From: Bacteroidetes bacterium CG12_big_fil_rev_8_21_14_0_65_60_17 | GTDB lineage: Bacteria; Bacteroidota; Rhodothermia; Rhodothermales; UBA10348 | Direction of reading: 5' to 3' | DNA length: 40,916 nucleotides | Assembly: GCA_002787815.1 (NCBI GenBank) | Contig: PCUY01000074.1 | Location: 1-40,916, forward strand | Shown: positions 8,369 to 16,786 of the stretch, piece after piece | Position numbering within the stretch: the first letter of the stretch is position 1 | Layout: every line of letters starts with the position of its first letter | The notes under the pieces: generated by a model | Databases searched by the model: none | What the model was told of the DNA's origin: nothing | What the model saw: the letters and a program-made list of their open reading frames with translations, nothing else | Made by a program: the position numbers and the translations under genes

Positions 8369-9298
8369 TCAGTTCGAGGTGAGTTGACGGAAAACGTCCT
8401 CCAGGTCAGCTTCATCCCGGTACAGCTCGGCCAGCGTCCAACCGTTCTCGACTGCCAGGCGGAACAGTTCCGGCCGCAGGTCTGCTTTTTCACGGGTAGA
8501 TACGACGCAGTGCGTCCAACCTTCGGCGTCCTGCTCCTGGTGGGCCACCTCCACGCCTTCCAGGGGCGCGAGGACCTGCCATACGGCCCGGGCGTCCGCA
8601 TCTACCCGGATATGCACGGTCTGCGCTCCCTGGTAGCCGGCCTGGAGTTCGCCAGGCGTGCCGTCAGCCACCAGATTCCCCCGGTGGATGATGAGCACCC
8701 GGTCACAGGAGGCCTGTACTTCCGGGAGAATGTGAGTCGAGAGGATGACGGTTTTCTCCTGCCCGATGGAGCGGATGAGTTCGCGGATTTCCACGATCTG
8801 ATTCGGGTCAAGACCTGTCGTGGGTTCGTCCAGAATCAGGATGGGCGGGTTGTGGATCATGGCCTGCGCCAGGCCAACGCGCTGGCGAAAGCCCTTCGAG
8901 AGCGTATCGATCTGCTTGTGTAGCACGGATTCGAGGCCGCACCGCGCCGCCATGTCCCGGATGCGGTCACGGACATCTCCCGGATCGACGCCCCGCATTC
9001 GCGCCATGAACGCCAGGTAGTCGCGCACAACCATGTCGGTGTAGAGCGGCGTATGCTCGGGCAGGTAGCCAATACGGCGGCGTACCTCAAGGCCATCGGT
9101 GCGTACGTCGCGCCCATCGACCCGAACGGTACCTTCGGTCGGGGGCAGGTAACACGTGATCGTTTTCATGGTCGTCGATTTCCCGGCGCCATTCGGGCCC
9201 AGAAATCCCAACACTTCGCCCTGCTTTACCTCAAACGAAATGTCGTTGACCGCGCGCTCTGCACCGTAGAGCTTCACGAGGTGATCTACTTCGATCAT
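8369..9298 (-). CDS. gldA: GldA-like ABC transporter ATPase
   Basis: The cytoplasmic ATPase of the ABC-2 exporter, 309 aa. Visible motifs are Walker A GPNGAGKST (34-42), Q-loop region IGYLPEHTPLYTDM, signature LSKGFRQRVGLAQAM, Walker B ILILDEPTTGLDP and the switch histidine in VILSTHILPEV. A C-terminal accessory domain of about 90 residues follows, as usual for drug-type or GldA ATPases. I chose the ATG at 9298 (MIEVDHLVKLYG) because it fits the family start; an in-frame extension of 19 codons has no conserved content. It is first in a tightly packed run gldA, gldF, gldG, DUF4340, htpG. Confidence 0.92.
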   Translation of the reverse strand: MIEVDHLVKLYGAERAVNDISFEVKQGEVLGFLGPNGAGKSTTMKTITCYLPPTEGTVRVDGRDVRTDGLEVRRRIGYLPEHTPLYTDMVVRDYLAFMARMRGVDPGDVRDRIRDMAARCGLESVLHKQIDTLSKGFRQRVGLAQAMIHNPPILILDEPTTGLDPNQIVEIRELIRSIGQEKTVILSTHILPEVQASCDRVLIIHRGNLVADGTPGELQAGYQGAQTVHIRVDADARAVWQVLAPLEGVEVAHQEQDAEGWTHCVVSTREKADLRPELFRLAVENGWTLAELYRDEADLEDVFRQLTSN

Positions 9299-9381
9299 GC
9301 TGTCCAGTAAAGACTGTCCATGGTTGCCAGGTGCACTTTTTGGCACGAACGACAAAAATGTTCCGGCCTGCGGGGTCCCAA

Positions 9382-9651
9382 TCAGCCGGTATGGCGCATC
9401 CGCGTGCTGGACGCAATTGCCTGCCGGTCCTGTCGGAGCTGGCCCGGACGGGAGGGCTCCATGCCCGGCATGGCGCGCAGCAGCGGATTGTCGCTGTGGG
9501 CACTTCGTGCGGCGGCGAGCGCCTCCACGGCCATGTGCAGGGACTGCCGCAGCTCGGGATTGGAAATCAGCTCCCGCGTAACGCGGCTGCGGTCAAATGA
9601 AGTCAGTTCGCCGGAAATGTAACCGGCCAGGAGATGTTCGTCGATGTACAT
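9382..9651 (-). CDS. Small hypothetical protein with an anti-sigma-like N-terminus
   Basis: An 89-residue soluble protein (start MYIDEHLLAGYISGEL). The EHLLAGYISGELTSFDRSRVTRELISNPEL pattern recalls the start of zinc-finger anti-sigma proteins (D-x-L-x-x-Y-x-x-G-E-L), but there are no cysteines and no membrane segment, so it is not a standard one. It sits between the terminator of the lipid/ribosome operon and gldA, 83 nt before gldA on the same strand. An alternative ATG lies nine codons upstream. I do not recognise a family; coding is supported by the ordered, non-repetitive sequence and the open frame in a gap otherwise empty. Confidence 0.5.
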   Translation of the reverse strand: MYIDEHLLAGYISGELTSFDRSRVTRELISNPELRQSLHMAVEALAAARSAHSDNPLLRAMPGMEPSRPGQLRQDRQAIASSTRMRHTG

Positions 9652-9704
9652 GGCAGTGACAGCTGTGGTGCCATGCATGTATCGGCCGGTAGTGCACCCG
9701 ACTT

Positions 9705-9728
9705 AAAAGGCTGTTGAAAAACAGGCGC
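9705..9728 (-). terminator. Probable intrinsic terminator after the ChaN-like gene
   Basis: On the minus strand a hairpin with arms GCCTGTT and AACAGCC (one mismatch, loop TTTC) is followed at once by TTTTAA. It lies directly after the ChaN-like stop and would end the operon that starts at the DUF177 gene. Confidence 0.5.
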
Positions 9729-9729
9729 A

Positions 9730-10677
9730 TCAGTAGGTGCGGGGCAGCGATGCGTTCCCGAGAATCACGAAGTCGGCCAGACCCGCGTGACGACTGGCAT
9801 CAAACACCGTGAACTCCTCTTCCGCCAGCACGGTCACGCTCAGCTGCCGGGCCGACGGACGGTAGCGGGCCAGGTGCTCGGGAATTCCCGTTCCCGATTC
9901 CATGTGGAATGCGCCTACGGCGTGAACCAGAAGGGCACCGGGGTAACGCATGAGATACTCAGCAATGGACCAGGCCATGGTTGCATCCCAGAGTGTCTGC
10001 GCCTGCAGCATGTTTTCCAGATCGGTGTCCGCCATGTGCGCTCCCTCCATGACGACGTTCCACTCCGCGCGGTAGGTGGGTGACGGGGCGGCCCACGGCC
10101 ACGGAGCCAGGTGCCGACGGGCGTTGTCGGACAGCGCGCGCGTGGCCGTTGGGCCGCCCCGCGACACCATGTTGGCGTAGCGGCGGGGCGCATTGGCGGC
10201 AATCACATCGGCGCCGACGTGCCGCGCGGCTTCGACCAGCGGACGGTAGTCCTGTCTGTAGTTCTGCCACGGGTTGGCACTGGCCAGAAAATGGGATTCC
10301 GTAATCAGGCCCGAGACGTATTCGTCAACGATGTACTGCGTATCTCTCGAAAACATTTCCAGAGAGAGGGTAGCACGCCTCCGGCCCGCGCCCTGCAGCG
10401 CCTCCTCCCAGATCCAGCGCTCCACGGCATGCGATACGGGATCATTGTGGCGCTCACCGACCAGTACGACATCGGCGCGGCGCATGGCTTCGTAGATGTC
10501 GTTGAGCGTCGCAGCCGCGCCGTCGGAGCGGAATATCCGGTAGTCGGCGCTCGTGACCTCAATGGTATCCGGCAGCACGGCGCCGGAGAATGCTTCCGGA
10601 ATGCTTGCCGTCGCCGGCCCGGGCGCCAGAATAAGCACGACCGGCAACACCACGCACGTAGTGAGGTGCGTCCACAT
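9730..10677 (-). CDS. ChaN-like haem-binding/Tiki-superfamily exported protein
   Basis: A 315-residue protein starting MWTHLTTCVVLPVVLILAPGPATA, a signal peptide. The mature part has the ChaN signature segments VVLVGERHNDPVSH (residues about 72-85), LSLEMFSRDTQ, a QDYRPLVEAARHVGADVIAANAPRRYA segment, and VHAVGAFHMESGTGIP, in which the H and E residues lie in the conserved pocket. ChaN proteins bind haem or take part in iron uptake in some bacteria; the wider superfamily includes erythromycin-esterase and TraB/Tiki proteins. I take the ATG at 10677 because the open frame further upstream overlaps the helicase gene. It lies 34 nt after the helicase stop, probably as the last gene of the operon. 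The signal-peptide cysteine is not in a lipobox. Confidence 0.82.
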   Translation of the reverse strand: MWTHLTTCVVLPVVLILAPGPATASIPEAFSGAVLPDTIEVTSADYRIFRSDGAAATLNDIYEAMRRADVVLVGERHNDPVSHAVERWIWEEALQGAGRRRATLSLEMFSRDTQYIVDEYVSGLITESHFLASANPWQNYRQDYRPLVEAARHVGADVIAANAPRRYANMVSRGGPTATRALSDNARRHLAPWPWAAPSPTYRAEWNVVMEGAHMADTDLENMLQAQTLWDATMAWSIAEYLMRYPGALLVHAVGAFHMESGTGIPEHLARYRPSARQLSVTVLAEEEFTVFDASRHAGLADFVILGNASLPRTY

Positions 10678-10711
10678 TGATGAGGTTGTCGGTTTACCTG
10701 TCCTTGGTGCT

Positions 10712-12130
10712 TTACTTCTCCTTTCGGGCATGCTGACTTTCGTGGTATACGGCGTCGAGCAGCATGGCGAGCAGCTCGGGCTCTTCGCCTGCCAGATCTT
10801 CGGCCAGCGCCTTGAACCGGGCCAGTCGCTCTTTCTCGATGTTGCTTCGGTCCCGGTAGCGGGCTTCCAGAATAACGGTGAGGCGTTCTCGGACGCGCTT
10901 TTCCACATCTTCCTGGCTGGGTACGTCGTGTCGTGTCATGGGAATTCCGTAGCGCTGGCCAATGGCCAGCATTTTTCGGTGATCTTCAATGGTGGTCAGC
11001 GCAATCGCCGTACCCGTCTTGCCTGCACGGGCGGTCCGTCCCGCACGATGCACGTAATATTCCGGATCCTGGGGGACATCGACCATGAACACGTGGCTCA
11101 GATCCGAGATGTCAATTCCGCGGGCGGCCACGTCGGTGGCAACCAGGAATCGGAGGTCATTGTCCCGAATGCGCTTCATGACCTTCTCGCGCGCCTGCTG
11201 CGTGAGATCGCCCGATATGGTATCTGCATCGAACCCGTAGTTCTTCAGGAACGTGCCCAGATATTCCACCTCGCGCTTCGTATTGGCGAAGATGATAGCG
11301 CTTTCGGGATTTTCGAGCTCAATCAGACGCACGAGCACGCGGTCTTTCTCCATGGCGCTCACCTGGTAGATCCGGTGATCGATGGAATCGACCGATACGT
11401 TTCCGCTGGACAGCGACAGAAATGCCGGATTCGTCAGAAACTCCGAGGACAGATTGCGCACGCGCGGCGGAATGGTGGCGCTGAACATGCAGGCCTGGCA
11501 TCCCTCCGGAACGAAACGCCGCAGACGCTTCATGTCCGGGAAAAAACCCATCGACAACATTTCGTCGGCTTCGTCGAAGACCAACATGCGCAGCGTGTCC
11601 AGCCGGAGGTTGCCCCGGTGTATATGATCCAGGATGCGTCCCGGCGTCCCGATGACCACCTGCGCTCCGTCCCGGAGTGATTTTATCTGTGGCTCGTATT
11701 TGACGCCGCCGTAGATCATGACCCCCGAGATGTCCGAACCGCCGCGGATACGATCGAATTCCTGATAGATCTGCTTGGCCAGTTCACGGGTCGGACAGAG
11801 CACCAGCATCTGTACGCTGTGGACGTCCGGATCCAGAACCTCAAAGAGCGGCAGCAGGAAGGCGCCGGTCTTGCCCGAGCCCGTTCGAGACTGTACAATC
11901 AGGTCGCGTCCCTCCAGCAGGAACGGTACGGATTGTGCCTGGACCGGCATGAGCGACGGCCAGCCGGCCGATGTGACGGCGCGACGCACGGAGTCCGGAA
12001 GTTCTTCCAGTGTGACTTCGCGCACCTGCGTATCGCTTGCTTCCAGTTCCGAACGGGCCGTTTCAGCGGCTTTTTCGGCCTGTGCGCGCGAGGTCAGGTC
12101 AATGACTGTGGTATACTTGTTCTTGGACAT
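10712..12130 (-). CDS. DEAD-box ATP-dependent RNA helicase
   Basis: A cytoplasmic RNA helicase of 472 aa. Superfamily 2 motifs are in order: Q-motif region PSLMPVQAQSVPFLLEGRDL, motif I SRTGSGKT (81-88), Ia PTRELA (113-118), Ib TPGR (162-165), II DEAD (186-189), III SAT (217-219), then domain 2 with IIFANTKREVEYL, VATDVAARGIDI and HRAGRTARAGKTG. A short charged C-terminal tail (EARYRDRSNIEKERLARFK and onward) has no recognisable RNA-binding domain. The gene begins 15 nt after the fabG stop on the same strand, in the place where acpP usually lies. Likely roles are mRNA turnover or ribosome assembly, by family only. Confidence 0.93.
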   Translation of the reverse strand: MSKNKYTTVIDLTSRAQAEKAAETARSELEASDTQVREVTLEELPDSVRRAVTSAGWPSLMPVQAQSVPFLLEGRDLIVQSRTGSGKTGAFLLPLFEVLDPDVHSVQMLVLCPTRELAKQIYQEFDRIRGGSDISGVMIYGGVKYEPQIKSLRDGAQVVIGTPGRILDHIHRGNLRLDTLRMLVFDEADEMLSMGFFPDMKRLRRFVPEGCQACMFSATIPPRVRNLSSEFLTNPAFLSLSSGNVSVDSIDHRIYQVSAMEKDRVLVRLIELENPESAIIFANTKREVEYLGTFLKNYGFDADTISGDLTQQAREKVMKRIRDNDLRFLVATDVAARGIDISDLSHVFMVDVPQDPEYYVHRAGRTARAGKTGTAIALTTIEDHRKMLAIGQRYGIPMTRHDVPSQEDVEKRVRERLTVILEARYRDRSNIEKERLARFKALAEDLAGEEPELLAMLLDAVYHESQHARKEK

Positions 12131-12145
12131 GATATTGTTCAGGCC

Positions 12146-12895
12146 TCAAATGGCCAGTCCGCCGTCTACATGAAGCACGTGCCCGGTAATGTATGCGGCG
12201 GCGTCGGATGCTAGAAAGAGTACCGCCGACGAGATGTCGGACGGCGTGGCTGCGCGCCCCACCGGGACGGCCGAGAGCATGGCTTCACGGGCTTTTTCTG
12301 AAAGTTCCGAGGTCATATCGGTATCGACATAGCCGGGCGCGACCACGTTCACGGTAACGCCGCGCGCGGCAAGTTCCTTGGCCAGGCTCTTGGAAAAGCC
12401 GATGATGCCCGCTTTGGATGCCGCGTAGTTGGTCTGTCCGGGGTTTCCCATGACGCCCACGACCGAGCTCATGTTCACAATGCGGCCACGGCGCGCTTTC
12501 ATCATGGGCCTGTAGACCGCCTTGCAGTAATTGAACACACTCCCCAGGTTGGTATCCATAACGTCCGACCAATCCTGCTGGCTCATCCGGAGCATGAGGC
12601 CGTCGCGCGTAATGCCGGCATTGTTGACCAGAATATCCACGCCGCCCCAGTCGGCCACGATGTCGCCAACAACCTGCTCGGCGGCTGCGAAGTCTGCGGC
12701 GTCGGCCTGCACGGCCCGGGCGCGGACGCCAAGTGCTTCCACCTCACGCTCCAGCGCATGCGCTTCACTGGACGAGGACCTGTACGTGAAAGCGACATCG
12801 CTGCCGGCCGCTGCCAGATCCAGCACGATCTGACGGCCTATTCCACGCGTGCCGCCCGTTACCAGGGAGCGTTGATTCTGGAGGGAGATATTCAT
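12146..12895 (-). CDS. fabG: 3-oxoacyl-[acyl-carrier-protein] reductase FabG
   Basis: NADPH-dependent reductase of type II fatty-acid elongation, 249 aa, a classical short-chain dehydrogenase. Visible are the cofactor loop TGGTRGIG (13-20), NNAG (91-94), catalytic Ser144 (NMSSVVG), Tyr157 and Lys161 (NYAASKAG), and the PG-x-V-x-T stretch APGYVDTDM. The ATG overlaps the fabD stop as ATGA, so translation is coupled. It belongs to the plsX-fabH-fabD-fabG run. Confidence 0.96.
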   Translation of the reverse strand: MNISLQNQRSLVTGGTRGIGRQIVLDLAAAGSDVAFTYRSSSSEAHALEREVEALGVRARAVQADAADFAAAEQVVGDIVADWGGVDILVNNAGITRDGLMLRMSQQDWSDVMDTNLGSVFNYCKAVYRPMMKARRGRIVNMSSVVGVMGNPGQTNYAASKAGIIGFSKSLAKELAARGVTVNVVAPGYVDTDMTSELSEKAREAMLSAVPVGRAATPSDISSAVLFLASDAAAYITGHVLHVDGGLAI

Positions 12896-13824
12896 GATGC
12901 TTCTCTTGGGTAGTCTTCGGTACGGCCACGCGCCGACGTCACGGCGTCCCGACCCAGCGTCCTCTTGACCAGTCCGGAAAGTACGCGTCCCGCGCCAACT
13001 TCCACGAACGATCCTATGCCTGCCTGCTGCATCCGAACCAACGTGTGGCTCCAGCGCACGGGAGAGGTCAATTGCTCGAGCAGCCGGCGCCGGATTTCAT
13101 CTGGATCCGTGGTGGGCTCGGCGGTCACATTCATGAAAACGGGTACACGAGGTGTACAAATGTCCACCTTTTCAAGTCCTTCGGACAACCCACCGGCCGC
13201 CGCATCCATGAGTACCGAGTGGAATGCACCTGACACGGGAAGGGCAAGTGCTCGCCGGGCTCCCCTTGCTGGTGCCTCCTCCACCGCGCGCGCGACAGCC
13301 GCCTCGTCACCGGAAATCACAATCTGGCCCGGAGCATTGTAGTTGGCTGCCTGGACAATCGAATCTGGCTCCGACACATCGGTGCAAAGCGTTTCCACAG
13401 CCGCGTCGTCCAGGCCCAGAATGGCCGCCATGCTGCCGCGGCGCCTGTTGCCTGCCTGCGCCATGAGCTCCCCGCGCAATCGTACGAGACGAAGGGCGTC
13501 TTCGAAGGACAATGCCCCGCTCGCCGCCAGTGCACTGTATTCGCCCAGACTGTGCCCGGCCACGGCTCCCATACTTCGAAGAGCCCCGTCGTCCATGGCC
13601 GCCAGAGCCGCCATGGAGTGTGCAAAGAGTGCTGGCTGCGTGATATCGGTCTGTCTGAGCTCGTCTTCCGCACCCGTAAACATGAGCGCCTTCAGGTCAA
13701 ATCCCAGAACATCATTGGCCTGGTCAAGCACCTGGCGAGCGGCACCGAAGGCCTCATACAGGTCGGCGGCCATGCCAGTGTATTGCGCCCCTTGGCCGGG
13801 AAACAGAAATGCCGTGTCGGACAT
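12892..13824 (-). CDS. fabD: Malonyl-CoA:ACP transacylase FabD
   Basis: Loads malonyl groups onto acyl carrier protein for fatty-acid synthesis. It is 310 aa, the usual length. Visible are the opening FPGQGAQYTGM (8-18), nucleophile Ser92 in GHSLGEYSA, a substrate arginine in the RLVRLRGELM helix, and catalytic His202 in SGAFHSVLM. The gene lies 3 nt after the fabH stop and overlaps fabG by 4 nt. Confidence 0.96.
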   Translation of the reverse strand: MSDTAFLFPGQGAQYTGMAADLYEAFGAARQVLDQANDVLGFDLKALMFTGAEDELRQTDITQPALFAHSMAALAAMDDGALRSMGAVAGHSLGEYSALAASGALSFEDALRLVRLRGELMAQAGNRRRGSMAAILGLDDAAVETLCTDVSEPDSIVQAANYNAPGQIVISGDEAAVARAVEEAPARGARRALALPVSGAFHSVLMDAAAGGLSEGLEKVDICTPRVPVFMNVTAEPTTDPDEIRRRLLEQLTSPVRWSHTLVRMQQAGIGSFVEVGAGRVLSGLVKRTLGRDAVTSARGRTEDYPREAS

Positions 13825-13827
13825 GAC

Positions 13828-14844
13828 TCAGTGTACTGGTTTCAGGGTCGCGGCATCATAGGCCCATTTTACCCACGCTGCACCCCATGTATATCCGCCT
13901 CCGAATGCGGCCAGGACAAGATTGTCACCAGGCGCGAGTTCGTGCTCCCAGTCGGCCAGGCAGAGCGGCAACGTGGCCGCCGTCGTATTGCCATAACGCT
14001 CAATATTGAGCATGACCTTGTCCATGGAAATACCCATGCGACGGGCCGTAGCATCGATAATACGCAGGTTTGCCTGGTGCGGCACCAGATAGCGCACATC
14101 ATCTCCTGTCAGATTGTTGCGCTTCATGATTTCTTCGGCAACGCGGGCCATGCCCACAACCGCTTTTTTGAAAACCGGCTGGCCGTCCTGGAAGAGGTAA
14201 TGCATTTTCTTTTCCAGGGTGGCGGGCGAGGGAGGATTCAGACTGCCTCCTCCCGGCATACAGAGTCCCTGCCAATCGTTTCCGTCGACGTGCTCAACGG
14301 AGTCGAGCAAACCATATCCCTCCGTATTGGCTTCCAGGAGAACGGCCCCGGCCCCGTCTCCGAACAATATGCACGTCGTTCTGTCGGTGTAGTCTACAAT
14401 GGTACTCATTTTGTCGGCTCCGATGACGAGCACGCGCTCATGCTTGCCTGACTCGATGAACCGGGCCGCTACCGAAAGGGAGAACAGGAAGCCCGAGCAT
14501 GCTGCCAGTACGTCGAAACCCCAAGCATTACCGGCACCGAGTTCAGCCTGGACAAGGCACGCCGTGGAGGGAAACAACATGTCGGGCGTGACGGTAGCCA
14601 AAATAATCAGATCCACCTCGTCAGCACCCAAACCGCGCCTGTCCAGTGCCATCTGGGCGGCCCGCACGGCCATATAGCTGGTGGCCTTGTCCGGATCGCG
14701 AAGAATGCGCCGTTCCTTGATTCCCGTTCGGCTCGTAATCCACTCATCGGACGTATCGACCAGCTTTTCCAGATCTCGATTGGTGAGCCTCTCTTCGGGG
14801 AGATAGTGTCCAACAGCCGTTATGGCCGCCTTTCTGTCCGTCAT
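13828..14844 (-). CDS. fabH: 3-oxoacyl-ACP synthase III FabH
   Basis: Condenses acetyl-CoA (or branched acyl-CoA) with malonyl-ACP to start fatty-acid synthesis. With the start at 14844 the protein is 338 aa and opens [22 protein letters not shown], the normal distance before the family's first strand. The catalytic triad is present as Cys116 (VLAACSGFL), His256 (VPHQANLRI) and Asn286 (ERYGNTTAA). An alternative in-frame ATG at 14877 overlaps the plsX stop as ATGA and would add 11 residues ([11 protein letters not shown]) without family support; coupled reinitiation could use either. Substrate chain preference cannot be read here. Confidence 0.94.
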   Translation of the reverse strand: MTDRKAAITAVGHYLPEERLTNRDLEKLVDTSDEWITSRTGIKERRILRDPDKATSYMAVRAAQMALDRRGLGADEVDLIILATVTPDMLFPSTACLVQAELGAGNAWGFDVLAACSGFLFSLSVAARFIESGKHERVLVIGADKMSTIVDYTDRTTCILFGDGAGAVLLEANTEGYGLLDSVEHVDGNDWQGLCMPGGGSLNPPSPATLEKKMHYLFQDGQPVFKKAVVGMARVAEEIMKRNNLTGDDVRYLVPHQANLRIIDATARRMGISMDKVMLNIERYGNTTAATLPLCLADWEHELAPGDNLVLAAFGGGYTWGAAWVKWAYDAATLKPVH

Positions 14845-14873
14845 GATGCTCTGTCGTGTTGAGTTGGCGGGCC

Positions 14874-15881
14874 TCATGAGGCCGAGGCCGAAATGGCCTT
14901 CGATACGTTGCTGCGAACCATGTCGTCCGCAGCGGCAATAAGATTCATGATGGCACGGGACGACGACCCTCCGTGGCCGATCATGACCACGCCATTGACG
15001 CCGAGTAGCGGCATACCACCAAATTCCTCGTAATCAAAACGTCGGCGTACTCCCTCGAGCGCGCGGGCCACGGTTGCCTGGTCCTGCGGCCCCATGCCGA
15101 GGCGCTCCATTTCCTGGAAGATCATTCGGGGAAGTACCGAAGCGACCGATTCGCCGAGCTTCAGCAGCGTGTTGCCTACAAAACCGTCACACACAATGAC
15201 GTCTGCCGCATGTCGCAGTACATCTCGGCCCTCGATATTCCCGACGAAGTTCAGCCCGGAATCCTCGAGCAGGCCATACGCCTCCTTCGTAAGATCATTC
15301 CCCTTTCCGGGCTCCTCACCGATATTCATGATGGCCACGCTCGGCGATTCAGCACCGAAAATGGCTTTCACGTACGCGCTGCCCATGTGGGCAAACTGAA
15401 GCAGGTGCTCGGCGCGGCAGTCCACATTCGCGCCGACATCTACCAAGATGGTCGTACCCTTGATGGTAGGAAAGTAGCCGATCACGGCCGGCCGTGATAT
15501 TCCGGGAAGACGGCCCAGCAAAAAGACAGAGCCGCCCATGACCGCCCCTGTATTTCCGGCAGACACAAAGGCATCCGCCTCGCCCGACCCGACAAGACCC
15601 AGTCCCTTGTGGATGGACGATCCGGTTTTTGTTTTTATGGCCGAGGCAGGCGGCTCGTCCATGCCGACGACCTGCTCAGCCCGTACGACACGGATATCAC
15701 ACTCACGCTGCGGATCATGCTGTTGCATGAGGGGACGGATGCTGTCTTCCCGGCCAACGAGCAGAATCGTGGTACGACCCGGGTGGGCCCGATGGTAGGC
15801 AACGGCCCCCTCGACTACGACGCCAGGAGCATGGTCTCCCCCCATGGCATCGAGTGCAACCCGTGTCGCTTCAGATGTCAT
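14874..15881 (-). CDS. plsX: Phosphate acyltransferase PlsX
   Basis: Makes acyl-phosphate from acyl-ACP for phospholipid synthesis. It is 335 aa, the usual length. Family signatures include the N-terminal [42 protein letters not shown], and [20 protein letters not shown]. The ATG overlaps the rpmF stop by 4 nt (ATGA), the conserved L32-PlsX coupling seen in many bacteria. Confidence 0.96.
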   Translation of the reverse strand: MTSEATRVALDAMGGDHAPGVVVEGAVAYHRAHPGRTTILLVGREDSIRPLMQQHDPQRECDIRVVRAEQVVGMDEPPASAIKTKTGSSIHKGLGLVGSGEADAFVSAGNTGAVMGGSVFLLGRLPGISRPAVIGYFPTIKGTTILVDVGANVDCRAEHLLQFAHMGSAYVKAIFGAESPSVAIMNIGEEPGKGNDLTKEAYGLLEDSGLNFVGNIEGRDVLRHAADVIVCDGFVGNTLLKLGESVASVLPRMIFQEMERLGMGPQDQATVARALEGVRRRFDYEEFGGMPLLGVNGVVMIGHGGSSSRAIMNLIAAADDMVRSNVSKAISASAS

Positions 15882-16075
15882 GCCTGGGTAGCGTCAGCCC
15901 GATCAATCACCGCACGACCACGGTAATGTCCGCAGTTGGGACAGGCCCTGTGCATGAGCTTGGTTTCGCTGCAGTTCGGACACTCTGCGGTGTTGGGTGC
16001 CTTGAGACGGCCGTAGTAGGCGGCGCGGCGCGTGCGCGAGCGTGCCTTGGAGTGCTTTCGTTTGGGATGTGCCAT
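15878..16075 (-). CDS. rpmF: 50S ribosomal protein L32
   Basis: A 65-residue ribosomal protein. It has the L32 opening MAHPKRKHSKARSRTRRA and two CxxC pairs (CPNC and CPNC, separated by SETKLMHRA) that form a zinc ribbon, so this is the zinc-binding C+ form. It lies between the DUF177 gene (27-nt gap) and plsX (4-nt overlap), the standard gene order. Confidence 0.96.
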   Translation of the reverse strand: MAHPKRKHSKARSRTRRAAYYGRLKAPNTAECPNCSETKLMHRACPNCGHYRGRAVIDRADATQA

Positions 16076-16102
16076 GTATTCGTTGCCTCGCCTTGGGTAA
16101 TA

Positions 16103-16609
16103 TCAGGGGTTGTCTTCGTTCATCTGATCCCGGATTCTGGCCAATTCCGCCCATCTGGGGTCGATTTCGGTCTCGTCCGGCTCACCGAATGTAGTCGGGA
16201 TTTCCGCATTTTCCGCACCAGGTGCCAATTTGCGCAGAGGAACGGACAGCAGCAGGGTATCCCGCGTCACATCGGTCAGATCAATGTATTCATCCGTCGC
16301 GTGAAGCGGTCGGATATCATCCCCTTCATGTTCAGTTTCCAGGTTTTCAATGGTTTCCGGTGGAGCGAAAAGCACTCCGAATGAGCCGGTAATATCCTGG
16401 GTGTACTCGACGAGCGTCCGGTCGCATTCGAGCCGGGCACTGGCGCGCGTCGTCAGCATGGCCATGATGTTTTTCCGGGATATTTCCAGCCGTACATGGA
16501 CGGAAATATCCCGAAACTGCTCTTCATCGACTTCCAGGTCACTGGCCGCAGGCGCAAGATCAAACTCATGCACTCCAGGCTTCAATGTATGTATGTCGAT
16601 GCGAACCAT
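16103..16609 (-). CDS. DUF177/YceD family protein (probable 23S rRNA accumulation factor)
   Basis: A 168-residue protein of the DUF177 family, recognised mainly by its place immediately upstream of rpmF and by its pattern: an N-terminal beta-rich part (IDIHTLKPGVHEFDL, VRLEISRKNIMAML), the central LECDRTLVEYTQDITGSFGVLF segment, and an acidic C-terminal tail (DETEIDPRWAELARIRDQMNEDNP). Many relatives carry a cysteine pair around the RCDR segment; here one cysteine remains (LECDR). YceD homologues in E. coli and plants are needed for 23S rRNA accumulation. I chose the ATG at 16609 since upstream codons overlap the dnaA control region. Confidence 0.85.
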   Translation of the reverse strand: MVRIDIHTLKPGVHEFDLAPAASDLEVDEEQFRDISVHVRLEISRKNIMAMLTTRASARLECDRTLVEYTQDITGSFGVLFAPPETIENLETEHEGDDIRPLHATDEYIDLTDVTRDTLLLSVPLRKLAPGAENAEIPTTFGEPDETEIDPRWAELARIRDQMNEDNP

Positions 16610-16666
16610 GGCAGCAGCTGTTGGAAGGTCGCCGGTCAGCCCGTAGGGTACACCTACAGAACGCTG

Positions 16667-16696
16667 AATATACGGCATAATACCGTAGCCGGGCAA
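16667..16696 (-). promoter_or_regulatory. Candidate promoter for the DUF177-rpmF-plsX-fab operon
   Basis: Reading the minus strand, TTGCCC and TATATT are separated by 18 nt, with about 50 nt of leader before the DUF177 ATG. The match to a generic -35/-10 pair is 4 of 6 and 5 of 6. A near-perfect palindrome occupies most of the spacer. Confidence 0.35.
16671..16687. promoter_or_regulatory. Near-perfect 17-bp palindrome between yceD and dnaA
   Basis: TACGGCAT-A-ATACCGTA: eight-base arms with seven of eight positions symmetric. It lies between the divergent DUF177 operon and dnaA and overlaps the candidate minus-strand promoter, so it has the position of an operator. The binding factor is unknown; it does not match any box I can name. 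Confidence 0.35.
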
Positions 16697-16747
16697 CGCC
16701 CAGACCCCACCGGAAATGCCGAAAACCCCGTGAAGGAGAACTTGATA

Positions 16748-16786
16748 ATGGACGCTTTTCGTACTACAATTGACGGATGGAGCTGA
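16748..16786 (+). CDS. Possible 12-codon leader ORF overlapping the dnaA start
   Basis: ATG at 16748 is preceded by AAGGAG at 16733-16738 (9-nt spacer), the best Shine-Dalgarno in this region. It encodes MDAFRTTIDGWS and ends at a TGA (16784-16786) lying 7 nt inside dnaA, which starts in another frame at 16777. dnaA itself has no clear ribosome binding site and has an in-frame stop just upstream. The arrangement suggests translational coupling of dnaA through a leader. Whether it is translated is not known. Confidence 0.4.
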   Translation: MDAFRTTIDGWS

